From positions 20,143 through 84,142 of the forward strand of contig MCFE01000381.1 in NCBI GenBank assembly GCA_002104905.1: 64,000 bases of DNA. Direction: 5' to 3'. This stretch comes from Basidiobolus meristosporus CBS 931.73 (Eukaryota; Basidiobolomycota; Basidiobolomycetes; Basidiobolales; Basidiobolaceae). This document shows, in pieces, positions 53,240 to 63,513 of the stretch (its first letter is position 1; the number at the start of each line of letters is the position of its first letter). The position numbers and the translations under genes are program-made. A model generated the notes under the pieces. It was given only the letters and a program-made list of their open reading frames with translations. It made no database searches and was not told where the DNA came from.

Positions 53240-54373
53240 CTCTACCCCACTAAAGCTGATGGTGTTTTCATGAATCTCTTTACTTGCAATACCAATATTG
53301 CAATGATTGGGCATTGTCAATAAGCCTCAAAATCTTGGGTCTATCCCTATGAGCTAAATCTTGTTGGATATTCCTTTGTTTGTCTACTAGTTGTTAAGTT
53401 ACAAATTGACATTTTCTGATGATTGTTAACTATCCTGTCTACTGTGGCTCAAATATTGTACAAGTGTTATCTCTTAGCAATACATAGTTCCCAATTGTAA
53501 AAGCCTCAGATGTTATAATCTTATCAAATCTCTGCTTCATCTTTTCTGCACTTTTAGAGAGTTTGGCCTGATGTTTGAAATGCTGCATTTCTAGGTAGGC
53601 TTACATTGCTTTTGTCACAAAGGTTGGCTCTCTATCATACAAAATATCCATAGAGCATCCAAATTTCATCAGCATCTGATGGTAGTTGAAACTTGCAACT
53701 TCATATTCACTGGCTTCTGGCACAGCTCTAACTACTGGCTATTTGGTACTATGCTCCATTGCTACTAGGATCTACCAATTGCATTTCCTACTAGTGGGCA
53801 GTCTTAAAATAATGTCAACCACCCATATCTCAAATGGTCTTTCAGGTTATTAGGGAAAGAGTTCAGCAAGTCTCTGTGGTTGGCATTGGTTGACTTGGCA
53901 ACTTGAGCATGCTTTCACCAGCTTGTTGGCATCTTGTTTCATTCTGGGCCACCATTTCTATCTTTTACAAGACTATAGGTTCTTTCAATTCCAAGATGTC
54001 AATATTCTCTGTGTAGCTTGTGCAAGCAACATAAGGGCAATAGGTAATAGGGCTTCTATTAACTATTTGATAGAGTGTTTCATCCTGTACTACAAATTTG
54101 CTGGCTTCATCCAGCATTTTATATCAAAGTTATGAAAGTTACTGGGGTGTTGGTGAAGCCAAAACTTATAACTAAGTATTCATAATATCCATATCTGGTT
54201 CTGAGTGCTGTCTTGTGGCTATCTTATGGTTTCACCCTAATCTCAATCTATCCTAACATGAGGTCAATCTTGCTGAATATGGTGGCTGCATTGAGGTGGT
54301 CCAAAAGATCATTGATCATGATATGGGGTACTTATTCCTCATGGTAACAGAGTCAAGGGCTCTGTGGTCCATA
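53240..54373 (-). pseudogene. Old gypsy-E integrase and part of RT
   Basis: On the minus strand the blocks parallel 60472-62700 of the younger copy: the KMKQRFD region, the HPD-type segment, CQ-type zinc-finger remnant near 53890-53960, then [12 protein letters not shown] (about 54130-54160) and the segment toward DLM. Stops and indels are frequent; no frame is open beyond about 80 codons. RNase H and most of the palm are deleted between about 54120 and 54130 relative to the younger copy. Confidence 0.7.
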
Positions 54374-54716
54374 CGTTAAGATCTGCTGCTTGAATGTTTA
54401 AATTACTTCAGTTACTACTATGTTTACATTATTGCTTACCATTATTTTCTATCAAACCAGCAGTATAAGTCTGCAGATGAATAAGAAGATACTGATCAGA
54501 CAGAGATACATATATTAAGTAGGATTGTAGTGGGTGATGCTGATGCAATTTAATGAGATATTAGCCACTACCTGTATTAGAAAATATAACTAGTCAAAAA
54601 TTGATAGGGCAAAATATATGTAAGGAGCTGCTGGAGTCTGAGTAAAGATCAGTTCAAGCTTTAGTGAGTACAATGCTAGCTAAACTCCTTATTCCTTCAC
54701 AACTCTTGTACAAACA
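54374..54716 (+). repeat. Decayed solo LTR-E in old gypsy-E RT
   Basis: Compared with 56857-57224 it retains the order GATCTGCTGCTTGAATG, ATCAGACAGAGATACATATATTAAGTAGGAT, CAGTTCAAGCTTTAGTGA and CTAGCTAAACTCC, ending TACAAACA. The first base pair of the LTR is mutated (CG for TG). No convincing target duplication remains. Confidence 0.75.
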
Positions 54717-54907
54717 CATCCATGACCTAAGTATTGCATCCTTTTTTTCACAAATAGCACTTTGCTCCCAAAGGTACCTTGCTGGGCCAGATGTATACAT
54801 GCTCCAATAGTTGATCAACATGTTTCTTCATGTCTTCCAATTCCAATGGCCATATCCAGTAGATGTCTTGTTCACTGCATGCTCCATGCTTCTGACTGGT
54901 GACATGC

Positions 54908-55711
54908 TGTGGTGGTGTAGAGGTACTCCTGGGAGAAGCTACACAACTCAAGGTGTGTGAGGTGTCTGATGGGTGCAATAACCTCTGTGTCTAAACTGTG
55001 GGTGTCTTTGCCAATATGTCACTATGGTAAAAGCTCCTGCTTCTTTAGCTTCCTAGGTGCTCCAAGCGTCTCCAAAGGCCTCTGTGTGTCTTGTGCACTA
55101 CCCTGAAAGGCTCCTTGATGGCAGGTCTGAGATCTACTGTTGAAGGCAGGTGCAGTGATCAACTGCTAATCAATAAGGGAGAAGTGTTATTGATAGAAGG
55201 GATGATTTATTGATGAGGGATTGCTTTCCCTTAAATACTTTTCCTGATTGCCAAGTGATTACTAATGGCAAGGTTCTAGAAGATTCTAGGTATCAGTGGA
55301 ATTCTTGATGACATTATTATGAGCTTAAAATATGCCAAGAATGTCCTTGAAGGTTCTAAAAGGCACAGCACATTCAACCAATCAAGAATCAGTAGTCTGA
55401 AACCAGTGCAACATAGAAATACCATATATGGTATTGAAATGGTAGGGATGGTAACACACACCTAGGTCATGTGTCATGGGTACTGACATGGGTACTTGCC
55501 TTATGTAGATACATATACTGATCACAAAGCTGAATAACATCTGGGATAACTAGTGCTAATAACTAATCAGGGTAAACATCATATGGGGATAATACTGATA
55601 ATATGGGCAAAAGAAGGATGGGAAAATACTGATAAGATAAAATATGGATAAGTATATCCTAATGACTATATGAATAAACTTTTCTGTGGGAGGTATGTTT
55701 ACCCTTCCACA
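54908..55711 (-). repeat. Solo LTR-B' in old gypsy-E
   Basis: It is the reverse complement of the LTR-B' at 16025-16828 with the same length, 804 bases; it starts TGTGGTGGTGTAGAGG and ends ACCCTTCCACA. The palindrome ATACCATATATGGTAT is at 55419-55434. Gypsy-E sequence resumes on both sides; the target duplication is not clear. Confidence 0.85.
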
Positions 55712-56856
55712 ACACTTACAGGTTTTTCTGGAGATGCACCTGAATATTCCTTTAAACAAGTCCAAACTTTCTGGGGGAACTGGAGTTGAAGGATCATTCT
55801 GTAACACCACTATGAGACACATCTAAGTACCTTTCCAAAGTGCCCTACAGAGCTGTATCTTGCTAAACTCACTTTTGTCTAACTGACTGGAGTTGACCAA
55901 ATTGAAATCCAGACCAGCAGTTAGAAGCTCATAGGTCTGGTTGTCTTTATGAATCTGAGTAGTGTAGGTTCTCCAATTGACTTATGGATAACAGTTGAAT
56001 AGTTATATTTTTCCCAGTACCAGCTCAAATTTGCAGCTTCCAGCTAGGTAGGCCAGAAGGCCTTCTTAGAAGTGATTGGTCTTCTTTCTTACTGGCTGAG
56101 TGATATGGCCAATTATGTGGGGTTCCCATTGGCTCTTGAGACTGAAGTTGATTTGGTAGGTTACAAGATAATATCTGCTCTTAATGCAAATTACTCTGAC
56201 ATATACTTATGTGGCATTCTTAAGTCAATCATGATAATGGCAGCTATTCTGTTGACAACTCCATTTAAGCATAATAGTTTTCCTAAGCTTGAGGTCATAT
56301 GGGATAAGTATTATTCTGTCATATGGAAGGTGAGTTCTGAGTTGACTTCAAACTCATCCTCTATATCACTATGTTCTTGGGCTTCAATATGACTGAAGGC
56401 TCTTGTTGACTGGTGTCCATTTCTTTGCTGAAGGCAGTACTTTGAGATGTGCCAATGCTGATGGCAAATGAACCAAGGCTCTTTCTTCTTACATGCTGCT
56501 GAGTTGGGATTCTTCTGCATAGCATCTATTTCCATTGGCACAGCTTCTGGTTGTCATCTTTCATAGTGCATTTGGCTTTTCTTATTAGTAACTGTAGGCT
56601 TTCTGACTCAAAGCATAGCCAGGTTTTGGGTAATGGCCAACTTGATGGCTTCTTCAATAGTTTGAGGTCTGCAATTATTAACTTAGCTACAAGTTCTTTC
56701 TTTCCACTCTTCAATAAAGGATTCATCTTAAACAAGGGGTCCATTCTTCTTAAGCTGTCTAAGTAGACATCTATATTCATATATGTATTGCTGAACCATT
56801 CCTTTCTGTCTGAGTGTTTTCAGATTCCACCTTGGTAGTGTCTGCCAGTGTGGAGG
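55712..56856 (-). pseudogene. Old gypsy-E protease region, zinc knuckle and gag end
   Basis: On the minus strand, gag is readable as PPHWQTLP, LKTLRQKGMVQQYI (about 56790-56850). The knuckle region reads W-FI-C-HQHW-H-ISKY-C (about 56440-56480), in frame but with the first Cys replaced by Trp. The region up to SELTFHMTE follows near 56330 and the protease remnant near 56200. The gag is truncated at 56856 by the insertion of the young plus-strand gypsy-E. Confidence 0.7.
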
Positions 56857-57224
56857 TGTCATGATCTGCCGCTTGAATGTTGAAGTTAGATTGGTTTTTA
56901 GTCAAATCAATTAGTATATATTTAGGTTATCCGTATATCAGTATTATCTATCAAATCAGTAGCTTTAGTCAGCAAATGAATCAGCAGATTCTTATCAGAC
57001 AGAAATAAATATATTAAGTAGGATCTTATTGGGTGATGATGATGCAATCAAATGAGTTATCAGCCACAACCTACATTAGGAAATACAATTAGTCAGCAAT
57101 TGATCTGGCAAAATGTATATAAGGAGCTGCTGGAACCTCAATAAAAATCAGTTCAAGTTTTAGTGAATACAATACTAGCTAAACTCCCTATTCCTCTACA
57201 ACTCTTATACCAAGACTTGTAACA
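56857..57224 (+). repeat. 5' LTR of plus-strand gypsy-E (368 bases)
   Basis: It starts TGTCATGATCTGCC and ends CTTGTAACA. GTATATAAGGAGC at about 57115 is the likely TATA element. Confidence 0.88.
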
Positions 57225-57240
57225 TTGGTAGCAGCAATAA
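57225..57240 (+). promoter_or_regulatory. Primer binding site of gypsy-E
   Basis: TTGGTAGCAGCAATAA follows the LTR at once; TGGTAGCAGC is a usual form of gypsy primer site starting with TGG. Confidence 0.7.
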
Positions 57241-57282
57241 CCAGAAACCTCCCTCCTGAAGAAAGAAGAAACCACCCTCAAG

Positions 57283-58164
57283 ATGTTGGACAATCAAGAG
57301 TGGAAGAATGCCATGCAGCAAATCCTGGCCCAACAGCAACAGTTACTCCAGATCCTCAGCCAACAGCAACAAGGAATGACTACCATGGCTCAGAGCCAGC
57401 AAAGCCCTGTTAAGAGCAACTTTAGTGTGAAGGTCAGCTGGTACCATGGCAGAGTCAATGAAAACCTGGGGACTTGGCTCTTTCAGATTGAAGAAGCTCT
57501 TAAAGCTAAAGGAATTGCTCCAGAAAGCAAATTGTATTATGCAGCTTATTACCCGGCAGATGCAGCTTTACAGTGGTACCACAACAAGATCAGGTCAGCC
57601 ACTATGATGGGATGCTCTACAATATCTACCTGGGATGAGTTTTTGTTGGAAATTCAGGATGCTTTTGAACCTCCACACCAACAGACACTACTAAGAAGGA
57701 AGTTAAAGACACTCAGACAGAACGGAATGGTTCAAGAATACGTCTATGAGTACAGATGTCTACTTGGACAAATTGAAAGAATGGACCCCCTGGATCAAGT
57801 TGAATACTTTATTAATGGGTTAAAAGAAAGAACTTGCAAGGAAGTGAGTTATCAAAGACCTCAGACTATTGAGGAAGCCATCAAGATTGCCATTGACTAT
57901 GACTCATCTATGTTTGGAGTTGGGAAGCCTACAGTGACTAATCAGAAAGGTTACAATCATTATGAAAGACGACAGTCAGAAGCAGTACCAATGGAAATAG
58001 ACGCTATGCAGAAGAATCCTGCCTTGGAAGAATGTAAGAAGAAAGGACTTTGCTTCAATTGCCACCAGCAAGGACATATGCAAAGTGCTGCCCTCAGCAA
58101 AGAAATAGACACCAGCCATCAAGAACCTTTAACCGTATTGAGGCCATGGAGCATAGTAACATGA
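57283..58164 (+). pseudogene. gag: Gypsy-E gag, frameshifted in the zinc knuckle
   Basis: ATG 57283 (MLDNQEWKNAMQQIL) begins with a Gln-rich N-terminus (residues 10-45), then a capsid-like Retrotrans_gag domain: WLFQIEEALKAKGI, YYPADAALQWYHN, WDEFLLEIQDAFEPPHQQTLLRRKL, LRQNGMVQEYVYEYR and FINGLK. PMEIDAMQKN precedes the knuckle CFNCHQQGH at about 58051-58077. The frame then loses register: CATATGC stands where CATTATGC is expected, so the second half (YAKCCPQQRN) is in the pol frame. The gag ORF ends out of frame at 58164. Apart from this single base, gag looks intact. Confidence 0.88.
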
Positions 58165-60091
58165 AGGATGAACATGAAGAAGACTCAGAACTCACCTTCC
58201 ACATGAAAGAAAAATACCTATCCCAGATGACCTCAAACTCAGGAAAGCTATTATACTTGAATGGAGTAATCAATGGAGTACCTGCCAAGATCATGGTTGA
58301 CTCAGGAGCATTGCATGAGTACATGTCAGAGCAATTTGCTCTGAAAGCTGGAATCAACTCAGAACCTACCAAATCAACTTCAGTCTCAACAGCTGATGGG
58401 AACTCTCACATAATCAACCGTATTACCCAGCCAGTAAGAATGAAGATCAATGACTATGAAGAAGACCTACCGGCTTATATATTTGAGAACTGCAAGTTTG
58501 ACCTTGTACTTGGAAAAACCTGGCTATTTTGTTGTAATCCATCAATCAACTGGAGAACCCATGCTACTCAGATCCAAATAGACAACAAGACCTATGAGCT
58601 ATTACCTGCCAGGCTGGATTTCAACTTGGTCAATTCCAGTATGTGTGAGACAAGTGAACTTAGCAAGACCCAGTTCTGTAGAGCACTTAGAAAAGGTACA
58701 GAGATGTTCCTCATGGCGGTTTTACAGGAGGATTCCTCTACCCCAGCACCCCAGCAGGTCCAGACTCTCTTGAAGAAATATTCAGACATGTCAGGATACA
58801 ACCATATTAGGGTGAAGCCAGAAGACATCCCTAAGACAGCATTCAGGATCAGATATAGACATTACAAGTACTTATTCATGATTTTTGGCCTCACCAATGC
58901 CCCTGCAACTTTCATGACCCTGATGCAGACCGTCTTCCAGGAGTACTTGGACAAGTTTGTCATAATCTACCTAGATGATATACTGATATACAGCAAGACA
59001 GAAGAGGATCACTTGGTGCACATTGAAAAGGTCTTGAAGAAGCTAAGAGAGAACAAGCTCCATGGCAAGCTACCCAAGTGTGAGTTCTTCAAGGAACACA
59101 TTGAATATCTGGGACATATAGTGACTAGCACAGGAGTATCCTTAGACCCTAAGAAGGTGGAAGTAATCAAGAATCTGAAGCAGCCCCGTAGCATATCAGA
59201 ACTCAGATCATTCCTTGGCATGGTTTCCTATTATTGGAGATTTGTCAAGTCTTTTGCAAGTATTGCAGCCCCTTTAACTGATATCCTCAAGAAAGACAAT
59301 ACCTACAAGTGGGACATAGCTTGTGAGACTGCCTTCCAGATGCTCAAGAATGAACTTGCTAAGCTGCCAAGCTTAAGAATACCAGACTTCAGAAAAGAGT
59401 TCACTCTGTGCACAGATGCTTCAGATTATGCAATTGGTGGAGTGCTGAGCCAAGAACACAAGGGAAAGGACTACCCTGTTGCCTTTGAATCCAAGAAACT
59501 GAACTCAGCAGAACAAAACTATCCAGTTCATGAGAAGGAGATGCTTGCTATAATACACTGTTTGAAGACATGGAGATGCAATATTGAAGGAGTCAAATGC
59601 ACTGTGAAGACTGGTCATGCCTCCCTCAAGTATATATTTACTCAGAAGGTACTCTCTAGAAGAATGACAAGATGGAGCAAATACATTCAGCAATTTGACC
59701 TGGAGATTGTCTACTGCCCTGGAAAAAACAACATGGTTGCTGATGCCTTATCAAGATTAGATCAAGTTGCACAACTCAACTTGGTGCATGAATCAGATTG
59801 GCCTAGCCTATTATCAAAGTACTTGGAGGACCAAGCTATTCCTAATGAGGTGGATGCAGAGATAAAGAAGATAATCCGGGATGAAGCCAGCAAATTTGTT
59901 GTACAGGATGAAACACTCTATCAAATTGTTGATGGAAGCCCTATTGCCTATTGTCCTTATGTTGCTTGCCTGGATTTAATACATAAGCTACACAATGGAT
60001 ATGGACATCTTGGGATTGAAGGAACCTATAGCCTTGTGAAAGCCAGAGCATGGTGGTCCAGAATGAAACAAGATATTGAGAAGCTAGTGAA
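58078..60091 (+). pseudogene. pol: Gypsy-E pol with in-frame RT deletion, cut in integrase
   Basis: The pol frame is open from about 58050 to 60113 with no stop. Protease: MVDSGALHEYMSEQF (Asp codon 58299-58301) and LVLGKTWLF. At about 58787 SD joins directly to MSGYN; the inverted copy has 117 residues between these points, so about 351 bases, including the first RT catalytic Asp (SKIDL) and the fingers, are missing in frame. The remaining RT has YLDD at 58968-58979. RNase H: CTDASDYAIGGVLSQE (about 59407), EMLAIIHCLK and PGKNNMVADALSRL. Integrase begins with HNGYGHLGIEGTYSLVKARAWW and ends at EKLVK. The long open frame is therefore misleading; the enzyme is dead. Confidence 0.88.
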
Positions 60092-60093
60092 AA

Positions 60094-60461
60094 TGTTGCA
60101 AGTCTTGGTATAAGAGTTGTAGAGGAATAGTGAGTTTAGCTAGTATTGTATTCACTAAAACTTGAACTGATTTTTATAGAGGTCCCAGCAGCTCCTTATA
60201 TACATTTTGCCAGATCAATTGCTGACCAATTGTATTTCCTAATGTAGGTTGTGGCTGATGACTCATTTGATTGCATCATCATCACCCAATAAGAGCTTAC
60301 TTAATATATCTATTTCTGTCTGATAAGGATCTGCTGAATCATTTGCTGACTAATGCTACTGGTTTCATAGATAATACTGATATACTGATAACCTAAACAT
60401 ATACTAATTGATTTGACTAAAAACAGATCTAACCTAAACATTCAAGAGGCAGATCATAACA
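60094..60461 (-). repeat. 3' LTR of minus-strand gypsy-E (368 bases)
   Basis: On the plus strand it runs TGTTGCAAGTCTTGG to GATCATAACA. It has the same length as the LTR at 56857-57224. On the minus strand it follows the purine-rich GTACGGGAGAA, the polypurine tract of this element. Confidence 0.88.
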
Positions 60462-60471
60462 TTCTCCCGTA

Positions 60472-61506
60472 CTAAAGTTGAGAGGGTTCTCCTGAATCTC
60501 TTTTCTTGTGATACCAATATCTTGATGGTTCAGTATTATCAGCAAGTCTTGCAAGCTTGAGTCTGTACCTATGCACTAAGTCTTCCTGGATATTGCCTTG
60601 TTTGTCCACCAGTTGGTAAGTTGCAAATGGACATTCTCTGATGATCTTGAATGGTCCTGTCCATTGTGGCTCAAACTTCTTCCGAGTGTTGTTTCTTAGC
60701 AATACAAAGTTCCCAACTGTCAATGCTTCTGGTGCTATAGTCTTATTAAATCTCTGCTTCATCTTTTCTGCACTTTGAGATACTTTGGTCTGTGCCTCTT
60801 GACGTCTTTGTTCCAGTTGCTGGTTTCTACTGGGCTGACTGAGTTCATCTTCTAAGGTGTCTGTAAGCTTTGGTTGTGTGAGATCTCCTGGAATCCTTGG
60901 TTCACATCCATACACTAAGTAAAATGGTGATTGCTGGGTGGTGTGGTGTACTCTGACTCTGCATGCAAAGAGTGCTTGGCCTATATACTCATCCCATCTA
61001 CTGACAACTCCATTTGCATACTTGGTCAGCATTTTTCCAAATAATCCATTAAACCGCTCAGTGACTCCATTAGTTCTGGGGTGATATGCCAAGGTTTTCA
61101 AGTGTCTGATCTGCTGCATTTCTAGGTAAGCCTCTAATGTCTTTGCCATAAAGTTTGCACCTCTGTCAGATAAGATCTCCACAGGGCATCCAGACTTCAT
61201 CAGGATCTCATGGTAAATGACACTTGCAACTTCTTGTTCACTGGCTATTGGTACAGCTTTAGCAGCTGGCCATTTAGTGTTATGGTCAATTGCTACTAGG
61301 ATCCAACGGTTGCATTTCCTGGCAGTTGGCAGTCTCCCAATAAAGTCAATTCCCCATCTCTCAAATGGTCTTACAGGCTCCAAAGGGAAGAGTTTGGCAA
61401 TTCTTTGTGGCTGGCCTTGATTGATTTGGCAGTTTGGGCATGTTTTCACTAGCTTCTCAATATCTTGTTTCATTCTGGGCCACCATGCTCTGACTTTCAC
61501 AAGGCT
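60472..61506 (-). pseudogene. Minus gypsy-E integrase
   Basis: On the minus strand it reads SLVKVRAWWPRMKQDIEKLV then CPNCQ (zinc-finger Cys pair), GIDFIGRLP (about 61350), LSDRGANFMAKT (about 61160) and YHPRTNGVTERFNG (about 61075), the full DDE set. The C-terminal module WTGPFKIIRECPF and LVHRYRLKLARL follows. The ORF ends at TAG 60472-60474, just before the polypurine tract. It is cut off from RNase H only by the TAA at 61507-61509, where the plus-strand copy has TAT (Tyr). No chromodomain. Confidence 0.9.
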
Positions 61507-62670
61507 TTAGGTTCCTTCAATCTCAAGATGTCCATATCCATTATGTAGCTTATGTATTAAATCCAGGCAAGAAACATAAGGGCAATAGGCAATAGGGCTT
61601 CCATCAACAATTTGGTAGAGTGTTTCATCCTGTACTACAAATTTGCTGGCTTCATCACGGATTATCTTCCTGATATCTTCATCCACCTCATTAGGAATGG
61701 CTTGGTCCTCCAAGTACTTTGATAATAGGCTAGGCCAATCTGATTCATGCACCAAGTTGAGTTGTGCAACTTGATCTAATCTTGATAAGGCGTCAGCAAC
61801 TGTGTTGTTTTTTCCAGGGCAGTAGACAATCTCCAGGTCAAATTGCTGAATGTATTCACTCCATCTTGTCATTCTTCCAGAGAGTACCTTCTGAGTAAAT
61901 ATATACTTGAGGGAGGCATGATCAGTCTTCACAGTGCATTTGACTCCTTCAATATAGCATCTCCATATCTTCAAAGAGTGTATTATAGCAAACATCTCCT
62001 TCTCATGGACTGGATAGTTTTGTTCTGCTGAGTTCAGTTTCTTGGATTCAAAGGCAACAGGGTAGTTCTTTCCCTTGTGTTCTTGGCTCAGCACTCCACC
62101 AATTGCATAATCTGAAGCATCTGTGCACAGAGTGAACTCTTTTCTGAAGTCTGGTATTCTTAAGCTTGGCAGCTTAGCAAGTTCATTCTTGAGCATCTGG
62201 AAGGCAGTCTCACAAGCTATGTCCCACTTGTAGGTATTGTCTTTCTTGAGGATATCAGTTAAAGGGGCTGCAATACTTGCAAAAGACTTGACAAATCTCC
62301 GATAATAGGAAACCATTCCAAGGAATGATCTGAGTTCTGATATGCTATGGGGCTGCTTCAAATTCTTGATTACTTCCACCTTCTTGGGGTCTAAGGTTAC
62401 TCCTGTGCTAGTTACTATATGTCCCAGGTGTTCTACGTGTTCCTTGAAGAATTCACACTTGGCTAGCTTGCCATAAAGCTTGTTCTCTCTTAACTTCTTC
62501 AAGACCTTTTCAATGTGCACCAAGTGATCCTGTTCTGTCTTGCTGTATATCAGTATATCATCTAGGTAGATTATGACAAACTTGTCTAAGTACTCCTGGA
62601 AGACAGTCTGCATCAGGGTCATGAAAGTTGCAGGGGCATTAGTGAGGCCAAAACTCATGACTAAGTACTC
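61507..62670 (-). pseudogene. Minus gypsy-E RT palm and RNase H
   Basis: On the minus strand: SFGLTNAPATFMTLMQTVF, IIYLDDILIYS (YLDD at about 62559-62570), LRSFLGMVSYYRRFVKSF, CTDASDYAIGGVLSQE, EMFAIIHSLK, KTDHASLKYIF and PGKNNTVADALSRLDQ, then the integrase N-terminus GYGHLEIEGT. The frame is open between TAA 62671-62673 and TAA 61507-61509. Here the RNase H KTDHASL Asp is kept, while the plus copy has KTGHASL, losing an active-site Asp. Confidence 0.9.
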
Positions 62671-63513
62671 TTAATGTCCATATCTGGTCCTGAATGCTGT
62701 CTTAGGGATATCTTCTGGTTTCACCCTAATCTGGTTGTATCCTGACATGAGGTCAATCTTGCTGAAAATAGTGGCTCCATTAAGTTGGTCCAAAAGCTCA
62801 TCAATCCGAGGTATGGGGTACTTATTCTTGACGGTAACTGAGTTCAGGGCTCTGTAGTCAATGCACATCCTAAGTGTTCCATCCTTCTTTTTCACAAAAA
62901 GCACTGGTGCTCCCCAGGGTGACTTGCTGGGCCTGATGTGTCCATGCTCCAATAGCTGATCAATTTGTCTCTTCATTTTCTCCAATTCCAATGGACTCAT
63001 TCTGTAAGGTGTCTTGCTCACTGGAGGGCTATCTCCTGTGTCAATGGCATGATCCACGTCTCTGACTGGTGGTAGGCTTACAAGCTCATCTGGAAACACG
63101 TCTGAATATTTCTTCAAGAGAGTCTGGACCTGCTGGGGTGCTGGGGTAGAGGAATCCTCCTGTAATACCGCCATGAGGAACATCTCTGTACCTTTTCTAA
63201 GTGCTCTACAGAACTGGGTCTTGCTAAGTTCACTTGTCTCACACATACTGGAATTGACCAAGTTGAAATCCAGCCTGGCAGGTAATAGCTCATAGGTCTT
63301 GTTGTCTTTTTGGATCTGAGTAGCATGAGTTCTCCGGTTGATTGATGGATTACAACAAAATAGCCAGGTTTTTCCAAGTACAAGGTCAAACTTGCAGTTC
63401 CCAAATATATAAGCCTGTAGGTCTTCTTCATAGTCATTGATCTTCATTCTTACTGGCTGGGTAATACGGTTGATTATGTGAGAGTTCCCATCAGCTGTGG
63501 AGACTGAAGTTGA
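62671..63513 (-). pseudogene. Minus gypsy-E protease end and RT fingers
   Basis: On the minus strand [17 protein letters not shown] ends the protease region. Then come [91 protein letters not shown] (first catalytic Asp) and TAFRTRYGH. The TAA at 62671-62673 replaces the Tyr codon expected before EYLVMSFG. This copy retains the 117 residues deleted in the plus-strand element and so documents that deletion. Confidence 0.9.

Larger units (their letters stand above)
53035..56856 (-). mobile_element. Old gypsy-E copy, inverted and decayed
   Basis: It is homologous along its length to the minus-strand gypsy-E at 60094-63999. An LTR-E remnant (53035-53239), integrase (53240 to about 54060), RT (about 54100-54373 and 54717-54907), protease/linker (55712 to about 56330), zinc knuckle and gag (to 56856) follow in reverse order. 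Two solo LTRs are inserted (54374-54716 and 54908-55711). It ends at 56856, where the young plus-strand gypsy-E starts inside its gag. Confidence 0.82.
56857..60093 (+). mobile_element. Young gypsy-E, plus strand, cut inside integrase
   Basis: It has a 5' LTR (56857-57224), a primer site, gag, protease, RT, RNase H and the start of integrase. It stops at 60093 after EKLVK, where an inverted gypsy-E LTR begins. The remainder is predicted to lie beyond the right edge. The left target sequence is GGAGG (56852-56856) in the gag of an older gypsy-E. Confidence 0.88.

Noticed and set aside
59505-59693. Antisense ORFs within gypsy-E pol, also at 61843-62031
   Set aside because: They recur only because both gypsy-E copies are nearly identical; they mirror the RNase H coding strand.
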